A stretch of DNA of 64,000 nucleotides from Ananas comosus (taxonomy: Eukaryota; Streptophyta; Magnoliopsida; Poales; Bromeliaceae). Positions 11,665 to 22,188 of the stretch are shown here, one piece after another; the first letter of the stretch is position 1, and each line of letters begins with the position of its first letter. The notes under the pieces were generated by a model, which was given only the letters and a program-made list of their open reading frames with translations, searched no databases and was not told where the DNA came from. Both the position numbers and the translations under genes were made by a program. The stretch is from contig NC_033632.1 in assembly GCF_001540865.1 (NCBI RefSeq), positions 10,040,888 through 10,104,887 on the forward strand, in the 5' to 3' direction.

Positions 11665-13082
11665 GTACCCACCTACCGTCATATATACACCGAAGTAAGG
11701 CCGGCCCTAACCTAATCCAGCTCTTATGAAGTAAGTCGGACCCTTACTCATTCATAAGTTTGTTTTCCGATGACTGGCAGCTTCCCGAACCCGATCCACT
11801 CCCCCATTAAATATGATCTACGAGTCATTGAAACTTTCTAGAAAAAAATTTCGTAATTTTTAAGAAATCATCAATAAAGCCATCAGCGGGCGCGCATAAA
11901 TCGACAACCAGATATACAAAATCGAACGACTGTCCTATAAAATGGATCGGATCGGTATCCCCAATCATTCTAAGTATCGGAGTCTACTTGATCGTCTTAA
12001 TTACTGGTACCGTGAACTACGAATGATATCTATTCACCATTATTCCGATTTCTATTATTCACACCGTATATATATATTACGCGATTTTACCAATATACGG
12101 AACACTAGGAAATTGTACATCATTACGTGAAGATTTCACTTATAAAGAGAGGATATATAACAAAAGGAGAGCTAGTCAGAAACTATCAAGTTTCAAATGA
12201 AGCTCTGATCATTTTAACGAGTGGATCGTCGTCTCCGGAAGCCACTCATCGAAAACACTTTAATGCAGTGTAAGGGTACCACTACTCATAAGAGTATTAA
12301 ATACCCTACTATATAATACTACTATACCACTATACTACCCCCCCCCCGATACTACCTATATATATAATATACCTATATATCACTACCTACTACTACAGCG
12401 CCTATAAAGAATTCCGACAATGAGCAGACGGAATCGCAACAAAGGAATAAAATAACTATTCCCCCTACTGAATGGTTACGATGATCTAATCCGATTTAAA
12501 AACTATTTTACAATAAATGAACCGGTTTATCGAATCAATCTAATTAATCATTCTAATTATCGCTATTAACAAAAATCCTATTCTTTAAAAAATCATCACA
12601 ATAAAAACAGTTATATTTAATCATTTAGAAATATAGCATTTCTACCTATCTATGAAAGTTCAATTTCTACCGACGAAGTTATAATCAATTGTTAAAAAAT
12701 TCTCAAATAACAAACAAAGATCAATTTGTTAAAAATACGCAATTCCTATTCAAGCTATTTTACCATTAAAATTAAATCTTTGAGTTTTAAATTATGAACA
12801 TAAATTTAATTGGTACCTCAACATGTTGAATTAAAATTATTTTTTTAAGTTACAGTGAATCAGAAAATCAATTTTAAATTTAAAGTTAAATGAATATTAA
12901 TTCTTGATGGGCTTTTAGTTTTTAAAACACATATTAAATTTTAATTCATCAAAAATCTAAAAGTAATACCAAAAAAAAAGAACGCGGTAAGATATTGCGC
13001 AAATAATTTCCTTAATAAATATAACATTTTAATTTATAAATATAATTTTATTTTAAATTTTGGATATATAATAATGTACACA
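11640..13082. repeat. Copy A of internal duplicated segment, indel-rich
   Basis: It follows the order of copy B (13454-14568): TATA run, CATAAG/ACCCTTAC terminal motif, the CGTAATTTTT(A/C)GAA(A/T)CAT block, GTGGATCGTCG near 12220, the ACTACTCATAAGAGTAT motif at 12282, GAATTCCGACAATGA near 12410, then the same AT-rich tail. Relative to B it carries very many single-base insertions and substitutions, the pattern of an uncorrected long read. 13083-13453 has a C-rich ACCACCCA tract. Confidence 0.6.
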
Positions 13083-13453
13083 TTTATATTGATTTGAAAT
13101 AAATTATAATAATTGTTATTTGCAGGTACACTCAACTAGTATCATACACTCACTACGTACTACGAGTCGAGCTACTGATACCTTCTACAAGTACTCACCA
13201 TCTACTCGGTGCTATAGGGTTTTACAGCATTGGAATCTACTTTTCGATCCTATTAAATAGCCCTTGGATAAACACTATTCACTACCCCCACCCAAACCAC
13301 CCACCTAACCACCCATCATCTCAACCTCAACCCATCCTCTCCATCCGAGGGCTAAAAACACCACAAGTATTACCCCCCATTATATTTCTACAAGTATTCT
13401 ACGGCCCTATCTCTTATATACCTATAGCTTAATATATATATATACTACTTTTA

Positions 13454-14048
13454 AACCAAGTAGGGCTAGCTATACTCCTTAATGATGTAGTGGACCCTTA
13501 ACTCTCCATCAGCTCGTTTTGCGAGATGGACGCCTTTTCGACATCGCATGATCCAACCTCCCATTAACATATGATCTGAGTATACTTGGAAACTTCAGAA
13601 AAAATAAATTCTCGTAATTTTTCGAATCATGAATAAATCCATCAAGCGGGCATGCAAAATGAACGCGGTCCAAAATCGCGACACGACATCCAAAATAAAA
13701 AATGGATGATCCGGATCCCTCCAATTTTTTTTTTAAAAGATCGCGGAAGTTATCTGAATCTTTATTTTAGGTACGTGAATAGACATTTTCATCCCAAAAA
13801 CTCAACCTATTCCGATTCTTTTCCACCGTTAAACTAGCAAGTATCCCATACCGGCCGTTAAAAATTGTCAATTTTGTGAGCTTTTGATCATAAGGTAAAT
13901 GATGTCGAAAAATTATGAAATTTAATTTCTAGAAATTTTAAATGCTCTAGATCATATTTAACGGAGTGGATCGTCGATTCGGAAGCCCCATCATCGAAAA
14001 CAACTTATGAGTAGTAAGGGTCCACTACTCATAAGAGTATAGTAGCCC

Positions 14049-14087
<39 letters not shown>

Positions 14088-14568
14088 CATATAAGAATTC
14101 CGACAATGACAGACGAAATCCAAAAAGGAATAAAATAATATTCCCTATGAATGGTTATGATTAATTTGTTAAAAATATCTCAAATAAAAATGAACGGTTA
14201 TGATCAATCTATTAAATCTCTACTATGTATAAAAATCTATTCTTTAAAAAATATCTCAAATAAAAACAGTTATATTTAATCTATTAAAAAATAGCATTTC
14301 TACCTATCTATAAATTCAATTCTACGAACGATTATAATCAATTTGTTAAAAAATATCTCAAATAAAAACAAAGATCAATTTGTTAAAAAATAGCATTCCT
14401 ATTCATCTATTTTACATTAAAATTAAATTTTGAGTTTAAATTATGAAATAAATTTAATTTGTATCAAATTTGAATTAACAATTAATTTTTTTATTACAGT
14501 GAATCAAAATTAAATTTTAAATTTTAAAGTAAATATGAATTAAATTTTGATGCTTTTAGTTTAAAACA
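13454..14568. repeat. Copy B of internal duplicated segment, contains a TIR MITE
   Basis: 13454-14060 looks like a MITE. Its left end TATACTCCTTAATGATGTAG mirrors its right end (CTACTCATAAGAGTATA at 14022-14040), with GTGGACCCTTA on both sides. A (TA)n tract follows at 14057-14082, then an AT-rich tail to the NNNN gap. It is the cleaner counterpart of copy A. Confidence 0.55.
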
Positions 14569-14572
14569 NNNN

Positions 14573-14620
14573 GAGAAGGAACTCCAAGCAAAGGAGGCAG
14601 AACTAAGCAAGAGGGAAAAG
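14573..14620 (+). pseudogene. Isolated exon resembling plant SCAMP coiled coil
   Basis: Starting immediately after the four-N gap, 48 nt translate without interruption to EKELQAKEAELSKREK and are followed by GT (14621), a possible splice donor. This heptad-like stretch closely resembles the N-terminal cytosolic coiled coil of plant secretory carrier-associated membrane proteins (SCAMPs), which act in post-Golgi and endosomal trafficking. I see no other SCAMP exon: the four-TM core is absent from the window. It is therefore a lone fragment, either captured inside the hAT-bounded segment or misjoined at the gap. Recognition rests on 16 residues, so it is tentative. Confidence 0.5.
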
Positions 14621-14760
14621 GTATTTTGCCATTGAAGTTCTGCCAGAGGCTAGTCCTGTGTGATTTTGAAACTTCGACAGTTCCAGCATTACTTCTTTTG
14701 CAGATTATAGTATATCATTATGGATTGTAATCAAGTCGGTAGATTGGATGACACATCATT

Positions 14761-14791
<31 letters not shown>

Positions 14792-15060
14792 CTTTAGAAC
14801 CGTTATACTATCAAAAATATAGAGGATTTGATATTTTCGAATTTTTGACACTTTGATTAAAAATTGTATGATTGGGATGATAGCCGTCCCCCCTAGGATT
14901 AAATAATACCTCTAAAATTGAGTGGTCCTTACAAGGTAATAATAGTATTAATCTAAAGATAAGAAATGATTAAAAAGGTTGATCTAAGAATCAAAAAATC
15001 GAAAGCACCGATCCTCTATACTTTCGATAATATAGTAGCTCTACTATATATATATATAGA
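14621..15060. repeat. AT-rich interior with (TA)n, MITE-like right part
   Basis: It includes (TA)n at 14765-14791. A second repeat (ACTTTAGAACCGTTATACTATC to about 15020) ends in CTACTATATATATATA and resembles the TA-flanked MITE in copy B. No gene is seen. Confidence 0.4.
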
Positions 15061-15193
15061 GCTTTTCGAGCCTAATTCGAACGAGCTGAGTAATACTCAA
15101 GCTCGGCTCATTTAATTTCGAGTCGAGCTCGAGCGCGCCAAATATCGAGTCGAACGCGAGCCGGCTCGCTCATTTGCCTGCCCTAGAAAAACA

Positions 15194-15420
15194 TGATATG
15201 TTTTTCCATTCCATATGTTTGATCATCCTCTTCATCTACCAAATACAAAGGAGATATGCCGGATAAAATATTCATGCATTCAAATAGAACCGCCTGCAAG
15301 CATAAGGTACCATTATACTTAGTACCTGGATGCAATAACGTTAGCTCCACTTCTAAAACCACTTGCAGCATGAAAAAAAACGTAGTAGCTGAAGGGCTAG
15401 TCATGCAAACAACCACTCAT
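15194..15420 (-). pseudogene. Possible degenerate exons of an unknown gene
   Basis: On the minus strand, a stretch ending ...SGFRSGANVIAS at about 15330 runs into a GT (GTACTAAG). It is followed by a CTTGCAG acceptor at about 15295 and a second open stretch beginning AVLFECMNILSGISPLYLVD and continuing EEDDQTYGME. Splice-like borders and protein-like composition suggest remnants of a real gene. The hAT at 10820-15185 is inserted immediately downstream of the second stretch. I do not recognise the family. Confidence 0.25.
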
Positions 15421-16432
15421 CGGGAGCCAAAGAGAACTTAGAAGCCCCAGAAGACAGCTGGACTTGCAGCACATGCTACCTAGTAAAGTATACTACACCA
15501 TCCCAACGATAAGCATTGTAATTAAGGATTCATGAATGGAATAGATAAAAAAGTATAAATCTTACATTTTTAAACTTCACTCCATTTTGATTCTGAACTA
15601 TTCAACCTTCCGAAATTATATATAATTCTACCTTCCAATACATTAATTTTGTTCGACCTACGTGATTAGATGACTCTCCAGCCGCAAAATTTAAGCTAAT
15701 TGTTTACTTCAATAAATTTATAGTTGCATGAATCGCACAAACCATGCTATCCAAATCCAAACACGAACAGCGCATTGTAGAGTTAAAAGAGCTGCTAACA
15801 GGATATCATTGAATACATTTAAAAGATAAAATAGCAAAATCAAAATTTTTAGGGAGGTAATTTCTATACAGTTTTACCAATGGTAGGAATACAACACCAA
15901 AACCTTCCCCACTTCTCTCCTCTCTCCCATCAATCCATGTGACTAACCCAAATTCAGCAACGATATCATCATCCCCCGACTCTCTAGTATCATCAGCTCG
16001 GATTCATCATCCCCTGACTCTCTAGTATCATTAGCTGGGATTCATCCTCGGCTGAGGAAAGGGTCAGGGAACATTACACAGTAATAAATAAATAAATAAA
16101 TAAATAAACAAAGCACTGGTAAGATCTCTCTCCAAACAATGTACTGCAAAAGCACGTGTATAACAATTGCAAGAATAAAATTTCTGTTACTCGCAAAAGC
16201 TTGCAAATTAATCTCTCTCTGAAACTCAATAAAACAGGAAAAGGAAAGAAGAAAATTGCACAAGTCAAAAGTAATCAATCACGAGAATCTATAAGCAAAA
16301 GATTTATATATAGCCGTTTCTCCCTGTCACGGTGTCCTGAGCAAAAGGCAAAAGCTTCGAGAAGGAAGAAATGCAAGACGACTAGCTACATAAATAGAGA
16401 CTATAATTAAACAAGCAAAAAGGACGATAAAT
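15420..16432. other. Intergenic downstream of coiled-coil gene
   Basis: AT-rich sequence with no convincing ORF. 15960-16045 has a near-repeat of ATCATC(A/C)CC..GACTCTCTAGTATCA (two copies about 60 bp apart), and 16082-16110 is (AAAT)n. The right part is probably the 3' untranslated and terminator region of the minus-strand gene ending at 16433. Confidence 0.4.
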
Positions 16433-16732
16433 TTAGGAACGGGATTTCCGAAAAAGGCGCTGAAGGTATGCACGTGCCAGCTTCTCCCTGTCCAGCCTCT
16501 CCTCCAGTTCCAGCAAACCATCCACCGTCCTCTTCCTGAGCTCCTGCTCTGCTACCACGGCGTCCTTCATCGTGCGAAGGGAATCATGTGACTCACGCAG
16601 CTTCTTCCGATGTTCCTCGACCGCGTCCTCGAGGCGCTTGGTCCGTGCCTCCATCTCCTCCAGGCGCTTCACAAGACCATCCACGTCCTTCGGGCTCGTC
16701 GAGGCAGCGGCAGGGGCGCCGCCCTTCTCCAT
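16433..16732 (-). CDS. Small coiled-coil protein, 99 aa, function unknown
   Basis: A single-exon open frame starting MEKGGAPAAASTSPKDVDGL and ending FRKSRS. Residues about 15-95 are strongly heptad-like and rich in Glu, Lys, Arg and Leu, with segments such as VKRLEEMEARTKRLEDAVEE and TVDGLLELEERLDREKLARA, so one long parallel or antiparallel coiled coil is expected. There is no signal peptide or membrane segment. Gene-like context supports it: a TATA run (16838-16848) about 105 bp upstream, a telo-box motif in the leader, and a GC-rich start codon region. I do not recognise the family. It might be a short adaptor or scaffold subunit, but that is a guess. The start is the first ATG and has no upstream in-frame alternative. 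Confidence 0.7.
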   Translation of the reverse strand: MEKGGAPAAASTSPKDVDGLVKRLEEMEARTKRLEDAVEEHRKKLRESHDSLRTMKDAVVAEQELRKRTVDGLLELEERLDREKLARAYLQRLFRKSRS

Positions 16733-16762
16733 CGCTCGCTGCGGCTGCGGAGGGAAGCAGTG

Positions 16763-16782
16763 CTAGGGTTAGGGTTAGGCTT
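16763..16782 (-). promoter_or_regulatory. Telo-box motif in leader of coiled-coil gene
   Basis: The plus strand carries CTAGGGTTAGGGTTAGGCTT, so the transcript-sense strand has a tandem AACCCTAA-type telo-box about 30-50 bp upstream of the ATG at 16732. Telo-boxes are known in promoters and leaders of plant genes active in dividing cells and translation. Its role here is inference. Confidence 0.5.
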
Positions 16783-16837
16783 AGAAGAGATGGTAAGCCG
16801 ACACGATTTAGGGCTGGTGAGAGGGGAATTTGGGCAG

Positions 16838-16848
16838 TATATATATAG
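16838..16848 (-). promoter_or_regulatory. TATA-like element of coiled-coil gene
   Basis: A TATATATATA run lying about 105 bp upstream of the start codon on the minus strand, between GC-rich flanks. The position suits a core promoter with a leader of roughly 75 nt. Inferred from sequence only. Confidence 0.5.
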
Positions 16849-16982
16849 ACTTTCCGGGCGTGGCGGATCGGGTGGTCCCGCTCCGAGAGAGAGAACCCGA
16901 CCCGCTAAATGCCGCCCAGAGCGGAGGCCCACTTTCTCGCCCAAGACGGAACCCAACCTCTTATTTATAACCGTTTTCTCTC

Positions 16983-17478
16983 GAGTTTTTTTTGCAAATA
17001 GCCCCTTCACAAAATTTTACTTTAAAATTGGCTCTGTCAAAAATTTATTTCCAAAAATGATTCCGTTCCTGCCACGCAAACGCCACGTCAGCACCACACG
17101 GGCAGGGCAGGAGTTTAAGCTGAACACGGTGAATGGTTCACCGTGTCCAATACAAATATCATATTGGACACGGTGAACCATTCACCATATTCAATACTGA
17201 TACAGTTTTAGCCAAAAAATGACCAAGTTCTAGATAGTTGTATTGGACACGGTGAATCATTCACCGTGTCCACTAAAACTAACTCGGCTTAGCCAACTTT
17301 TGGCTAAGTGAGAATATTTGTATTGGACACGGTGAACCATTCACCGTGTTCAACTTAAACTCCTGCCCCGCCCGCGTGGCGCTTGCGTGGCAGGGACAGG
17401 GCCATTTTTACAAATAAATTTTTGACTGGGCCAATTTTAAAATAAAATTTTATCAGGGAGCTATTTGCAAAAAAAGCT
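16983..17478. mobile_element. Long-TIR element with palindrome array (496 bp, 11-bp TSD)
   Basis: Ends (A)GTTTTTTTTGCAAATAG at the left and its inverted match CTATTTGCAAAAAAAGC at the right; the inverted arms extend about 150 bp. Flanking CGTTTTCTCTC is present on both sides (16972-16982 and 17479-17489), an 11-bp TSD that suits the Mutator superfamily. The interior carries four 27-bp palindromes made of G(A/G)ACACGGTGAA and its inverse around TGG, CCA or TCA (17122, 17166, 17245, 17325). Related to the element at 42095-42512. No protein is encoded. Confidence 0.85.
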
Positions 17479-17545
17479 CGTTTTCTCTCAGTTTAGTCCT
17501 TTTGTTCTTGCAATTTACAAAACAGCACATTATGAAGAAGTGCAG

Positions 17546-20500
17546 TGTAAGGACTGAGATTTTGACAGTCCAACTAAACTTTCTGTTGACGATGTTTATG
17601 TGTATAATTTAATTACATAAACACTCGTCAAATTTCAGGAGAAAATGAGCTAGAATGGAGAAATTACGCGATCAGAACCGATGACTTAAAGTGAATAGTA
17701 ACTCCGGTTTTTCGGAGAAGCTACGGAGTAGAGTTGGCTTCTGGCGTGTATCGGACTCCTTTCATAGCAATCCAATAGCTCGTTTCGATCGGTTCAGTTG
17801 TTCTGGAACCTTTGGCGCTGACGGATTTTGGGTTTGATGCACGGATTTCGAGAAAATCGAAAAATACATGTTTTATATGTATTTGTGTGTCACTTGTCTG
17901 TTGGAGAGAGTGAACGGGTTTCGTCGCGAATTCGTGACCGATCGTGGCAAAACGAAGTGGTAGGTTTATTGTCTCCGTTGTGCTGATCGCACCGGTGTGA
18001 TCCGTTCGCAAATCCGACGGACGGATCGCTAGATGTCACACGTTGATCGAGGAGGGGTTTTTAGTGGCAAAACGGTATTTTTGCGAAAACCTCGATATTT
18101 TATGTACCGAATCGTGCGAGATCAGACGTGGAGGTGCGTACACGCGATTTACTCGCGCTGTGATGGACTAGGTTGCAAATAACCAGTTCTGGAGGACTTT
18201 GGTGCAAAGTGGCATATGGTATATAATATGTCTCTAGGGTTTCTATGCAGGAAACCCTAGATCCGGCCGACCTAGTCCCCCAGCTATGCCCTAGGTAGCA
18301 TCAGCAGGTCTCAGCCCTAGCCATGCGCATGCCCCGGCCGCCGGCAGCTGCTCCGGCCGCCGGAAAACCACCCTCTCCACCTTCATCTCCACTATTCTTC
18401 ATCCTTCCTGGCCGTGGATTACCCAGAGGTCATCCACTCGCGTCGTGACCCCTCCCTTGGTCGTGGCCCAACCTCTGGCAGCTTCCCCGTCGGACCCCGC
18501 CGCCGCCGCGCGCCGCTATCGCTGCCCTGGCAGGCTGCGGCCAGATCTGGCTAAACCTGATCGTGGAGCTTCAGCTCCGTCCTAGTGCTGTCGCTGCCAC
18601 CATGGGACGTCCAAGCCGCCCTCCCCGGAGCCCCGGCAACCTCCGCCGGAGGCCCATACCGTCCGCGCGCCGTCGGCGCCGACCATGCTCTCGGCAGCCA
18701 ACCCGGTCCTACCTTGGCCGATCTCAGCCCAACTCGAGGCTCGCGAGCTGCCGCCAGCTGGATTGGGCCGCGCCGCCCCCTCCGACCTCCGACGATGCCT
18801 CGCCGTCCCCCGGAGCTCCCCCATCCGTCGCCGTGGCCGCCGCTGCCATCCAAGCCCGAGCTAGGCTCGTGTGGGCATGGGATGCTCCAGCATCTCCGCC
18901 ACCGCCCTCTGCCGCCGGAAGGCGTGAGCGCCGGGCCTCCCTGGCCGGCCGCACTCACCCGCCACCGCCGCCCCGCCGCCGGAGCTCCTTGTTGGCCGGA
19001 CCGAGCCCAAGCTCTCCTCGGGTTGTGCGGCTAGGGTATCAATGCCCGCCGCCTCCGCAGCCTCTCGTGGCCGACGGACGCGCGCCCTGGCCTCCCTACA
19101 CTGGCAGCACCCTCCTCTGGCCGGCTATCCGGCCGTCCGGCCGCCGCCGGCCGCCCCGTGCCTCACCTTGCTCCGGTGAGTTATTTATTAGCTTTCTGCA
19201 CCTTGTCTTGGGGTTCCGATCACTGTTTTGGTGAACTGAAGCCACTTCGGGTCTTCTGGAGGTGAGCACGATGATCCTTGTTCAGTGCCGATTATCGTGG
19301 CCACCTCCGTTTGGGTCTAAGATGCCCCGATTTGCGTGTTAGACACGATTTAGGTGCTGTGCGCGCTGTTCCGTTGAAGTTCGCGTCGCTCGTGCGCGTG
19401 CCACAGTGGCCGGCAGTGCTCCGAAAGGTGAGAACAGCCTCCAGTATGCCGAGACCTGTCAGTGGGTGTCTCATCTTGGCTGATTGACTTCTGGTTTGGG
19501 TTGGCGGACCATAAAAGCGTCGAAATCGCATGAAATAATGCGATTTTGGGAAAACGGAAGGGACTTTTATGCAATTTTGTTCTTCGTGGCTACTGTGGGC
19601 AGCGCGTTGGTGTGTGTGGTGACGTTTGGACTGGTTGTCCATGATCCATTGGTTTTTGCGGAAATCAGAGAGTCGATTTCAATGCGTTTTTCGGCAAAAT
19701 TCGCCGAAAGAACGCGGTTTCAGGTCGGATTTCTTCCGACGTGGTTTGGTTTTCCTGTGAGTTGTTGCGAAGCCTTGTTGATTAGTCACCATCATCATTT
19801 TGTGAGTTCGGTGATGATAGGTGAGCGACGGTGGGTTCCGACGTCGAAATCGACACTCTCGGGAACCCAGATCGGAACGATTAGCCGACGATAATCGTTT
19901 CGATGAGAGGCCTTGTGTTTGCTGCCAAGTTCCATGGATATTAGTGTTTCTTAGCTGTGGATTATATATTAACTCAGTGGACCCTCCGTAGGTCCGGTTG
20001 ACATTCTTTTGCAGCCAGGAGACAGACGCGACATCCTTACAGGTGGGTACTTCGATCCGACGTCGGTACAGTAGTGCACGCTCGGTGATGGTTTCTTACC
20101 CTTACTTCCTTATTATTATCCATGCTTATACTATATGTTGAGCCTAGCACCCACGTTGTTTGGTTATACTCTACTTAGATGTTTTCATCCTTATTATCAT
20201 GTGTAGGAGTATAGTAGTTTATCTGTTTGTGATACCCTGTTTTCTTATTGCTCTACTTGCCTGTTCTACATATCCTGTATCATGTCTAGAGTAGAGCGGT
20301 TTCGTGACTATCTGGGAGATGGTGACTTGGTCGGTCAGTGCATTGTATCTGTTTCTGTGACTTGATTGGTCGGTTGTTATATCTCGTGTCGGTTCCTTGA
20401 CTTCTGTCGTCAATGACCGTTGAGGTCGGTGTACCCTGAGGGGTTTGATTGTCGGCTAGTGGCTGACTGTAGTTCCAGATTTTAGTGATACATGATGTGA

Positions 20501-21933
20501 CATTGTATGACCTATTGGTCAGTTCTTGAGTATACAGTTAGTTGACCTTGAGTAGCCAGTACTTGCGTATGTTTGAGAGGATGTTGAGTGGTTCCATCCT
20601 AGTTGACCTGAGCGATCGGTACTTGTGTTTCTTACAGTTCAATGACCTATTGGTCGGTGTGCCCTGAGGGGCAGGATTGTCGGCTGATTGCCGACGGCTT
20701 ACTATTGAGCATTCAGCATTGATCGCCACTGCTTGTATGCATTTCACGAACACCAGCGGTTTGGCCACCGCAAGAGGATGTTCTTTTCCGAAAAAGTAGT
20801 TGGGAGTGCCAACCCGTGAGCCCGAGTGCTTTATGCGAGGGTTATATGCTTTCTGACCCGAGTGCTTTATGCGAGGGTCAGATACCTTTCGGATCCGGGT
20901 GCTTTATGCGAGGATCACGTATAGGTTGAGCAGTTGTGGCACAGGCCTGAGGTCTACGGACCATTAGGGCAGTTTTCAAATTGGGTATATTTGGACTTAT
21001 CGTCTGGTTGACGCATATAGCTATAGTAGCGGTTGTTGCTTGTATACATTTAGTTCTTTCGTTACATTATCTTGCTACTATAGTTTTGTTATATGTATAC
21101 ATTCAGTTGTTCATTACAGTAGCAGTAGTTGTACTTTCATTTATATATATATCTCTGTCGTTTATTATTATTGCTACTGTATTCCCACTGATCCGTACTG
21201 TTGTTTAGCTCTTCCTGATCTGGTGAGTACTCCTCGCCTTCTTCGGCTTGCGGTACCCACTGGGAGGGGAGACATGTTTACATGTTCTCACCTTTTCCAC
21301 CATTTTTCAGGTATTGTGGGCGGTGAGGGTTGAGACGAGACGTGAGACACGTTCGTAGCGGTTGATAGAGCTTCCGACCCGGTTTGTTGGTTTAGTTCCT
21401 ACCCTATTTACTTTTGTTAGTAATAGCTTTGATATTTCAATGGTTCAATTGGTTTAAGTTATTCGAATTCATGTGGTTTTGAATGAAATAAAGAACTTAT
21501 GGATTTTGTGTAATGAAAATAGTTTTCTACCCCTCGTGGTAGCGCATTTTAAAAGAAAAGAGTTTCCGTGTGGGAAACAGCTTTTAAAAAGGTTTTTCGT
21601 GGTTTTCGGTACTTAGTATTTCAAAATGAGTTTTCGGATTGAAAACGTTTTAACTAATAGTTGTGATTTTATGTTTAAACAATGAATGATAAATATCTGG
21701 TGAATTGTGAACGAATGTTGAGATTTGTCTATTCATTTATTGTGGTTGTATCCTAGTTATACTCTGTTGGACATCTTGTACTTGCGCGACGCCGTGCAAA
21801 TACAGGGGAGACTCTGTCCGCGTGAACAGTGGATTCCCTGTATTTGTGGCGAATCTGGCATACCTTGGGGTCAGGTTTTCAAAAAAAAAATTCCGCTGTG
21901 TTTTCACCTATAAAGGGACCCTAGGGCGTGACA
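17546..21933. mobile_element. Solo LTR, about 4.39 kb, TSD TGCAG
   Basis: The segment starts TGTAAGGACTGAG and ends AGGGCGTGACA, the TG...CA ends of an LTR. The pentamer TGCAG directly flanks both sides (17541-17545 and 21934-21938). The two ends are not repeats of each other and there is no gag, pol, PBS or polypurine tract inside, so it is one LTR left by recombination, not a full element. Such long LTRs occur in some plant Ty3/gypsy lineages (Tat/Ogre, Del/Tekay); which one cannot be decided here. 18300-19180 is a GC-rich block whose open frames are compositional. 20820-20910 has three copies of CCGRGTGCTTTATGCGAGG at 36-38 bp spacing. 20415-20470 and 20640-20695 share GGTCGGTGTRCCCTGAGGGG. 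Confidence 0.85.
20821..20912. repeat. Three short tandem repeats inside the solo LTR
   Basis: CCCGAGTGCTTTATGCGAGG starts at about 20821 and 20857, and a variant CCGGGTGCTTTATGCGAGG at about 20895. They could be transcription-factor sites of the LTR promoter; that is inference. Confidence 0.7.
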
Positions 21934-21998
21934 TGCAGCGTACGAAATGGTGTTAATTAATTATAGAAAAGATTACCAAACAAGTGAATTAGCTAAAG

Positions 21999-22188
21999 GA
22001 AAAATTCTAGAATGCAACGAGTATATTGGTGATGCGGCGTAATAAATCAATCAAAAAATTCTCTTTAGAGATATATGTTCCATCATGACTATAAAAAAGT
22101 ATTTTTATTGTACTTTTGTTAGAAAAGAAAAAAGGCGATTGTCTTGTTATTGATGACGTGGTGCAAGTGTGATAGTGTAGAATACCTC
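21999..22188 (+). mobile_element. 190-bp MULE-type MITE, copy 1
   Basis: It starts GAAAAATTCTAGAATGCAAC and ends GATAGTGTAGAATACCTCT. The ends are inverted (GAAAAATTCTA against AGG.ATTCTA). It is one of five copies in this window with the same central landmarks (GACGTGGTGCAAGTGTGATAG near the right end). Flanks TAGCTAAAG and TCGCTCAAG match at 7 of 9 positions, an eroded 9-bp TSD. Confidence 0.8.

Larger units (their letters stand above)
10820..15185. mobile_element. hAT-type element, about 4.4 kb, with 8-bp TSD
   Basis: Left end TAGGGGTGGAAATGAGCC; right end, reverse-complemented, TAGGGCAGGCAAATGAGC. The flanking octamer GAAAAACA is identical on both sides (10812-10819 and 15186-15193), the TSD length of hAT transposons. 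Both ends continue into CGAGCTCGAGC-rich subterminal sequence (10830-10990 and 15060-15170). No transposase is visible, so it is non-autonomous. The interior holds a duplicated and noisy segment, other MITE-like repeats, a four-N gap at 14569-14572 and a gene-like exon. The true length may be smaller if the duplication is an assembly error. Confidence 0.85.

Noticed and set aside
17122..17351. CRISPR-like array (regularly repeated 27-mers)
   Set aside because: Spacing is irregular, the repeats are palindromic in a bounded TIR element, and the DNA is plant nuclear.
18551..19234. Open frames of up to 223 codons
   Set aside because: They lie in the GC-rich part of a solo LTR with overlapping frames on both strands; no family resemblance.
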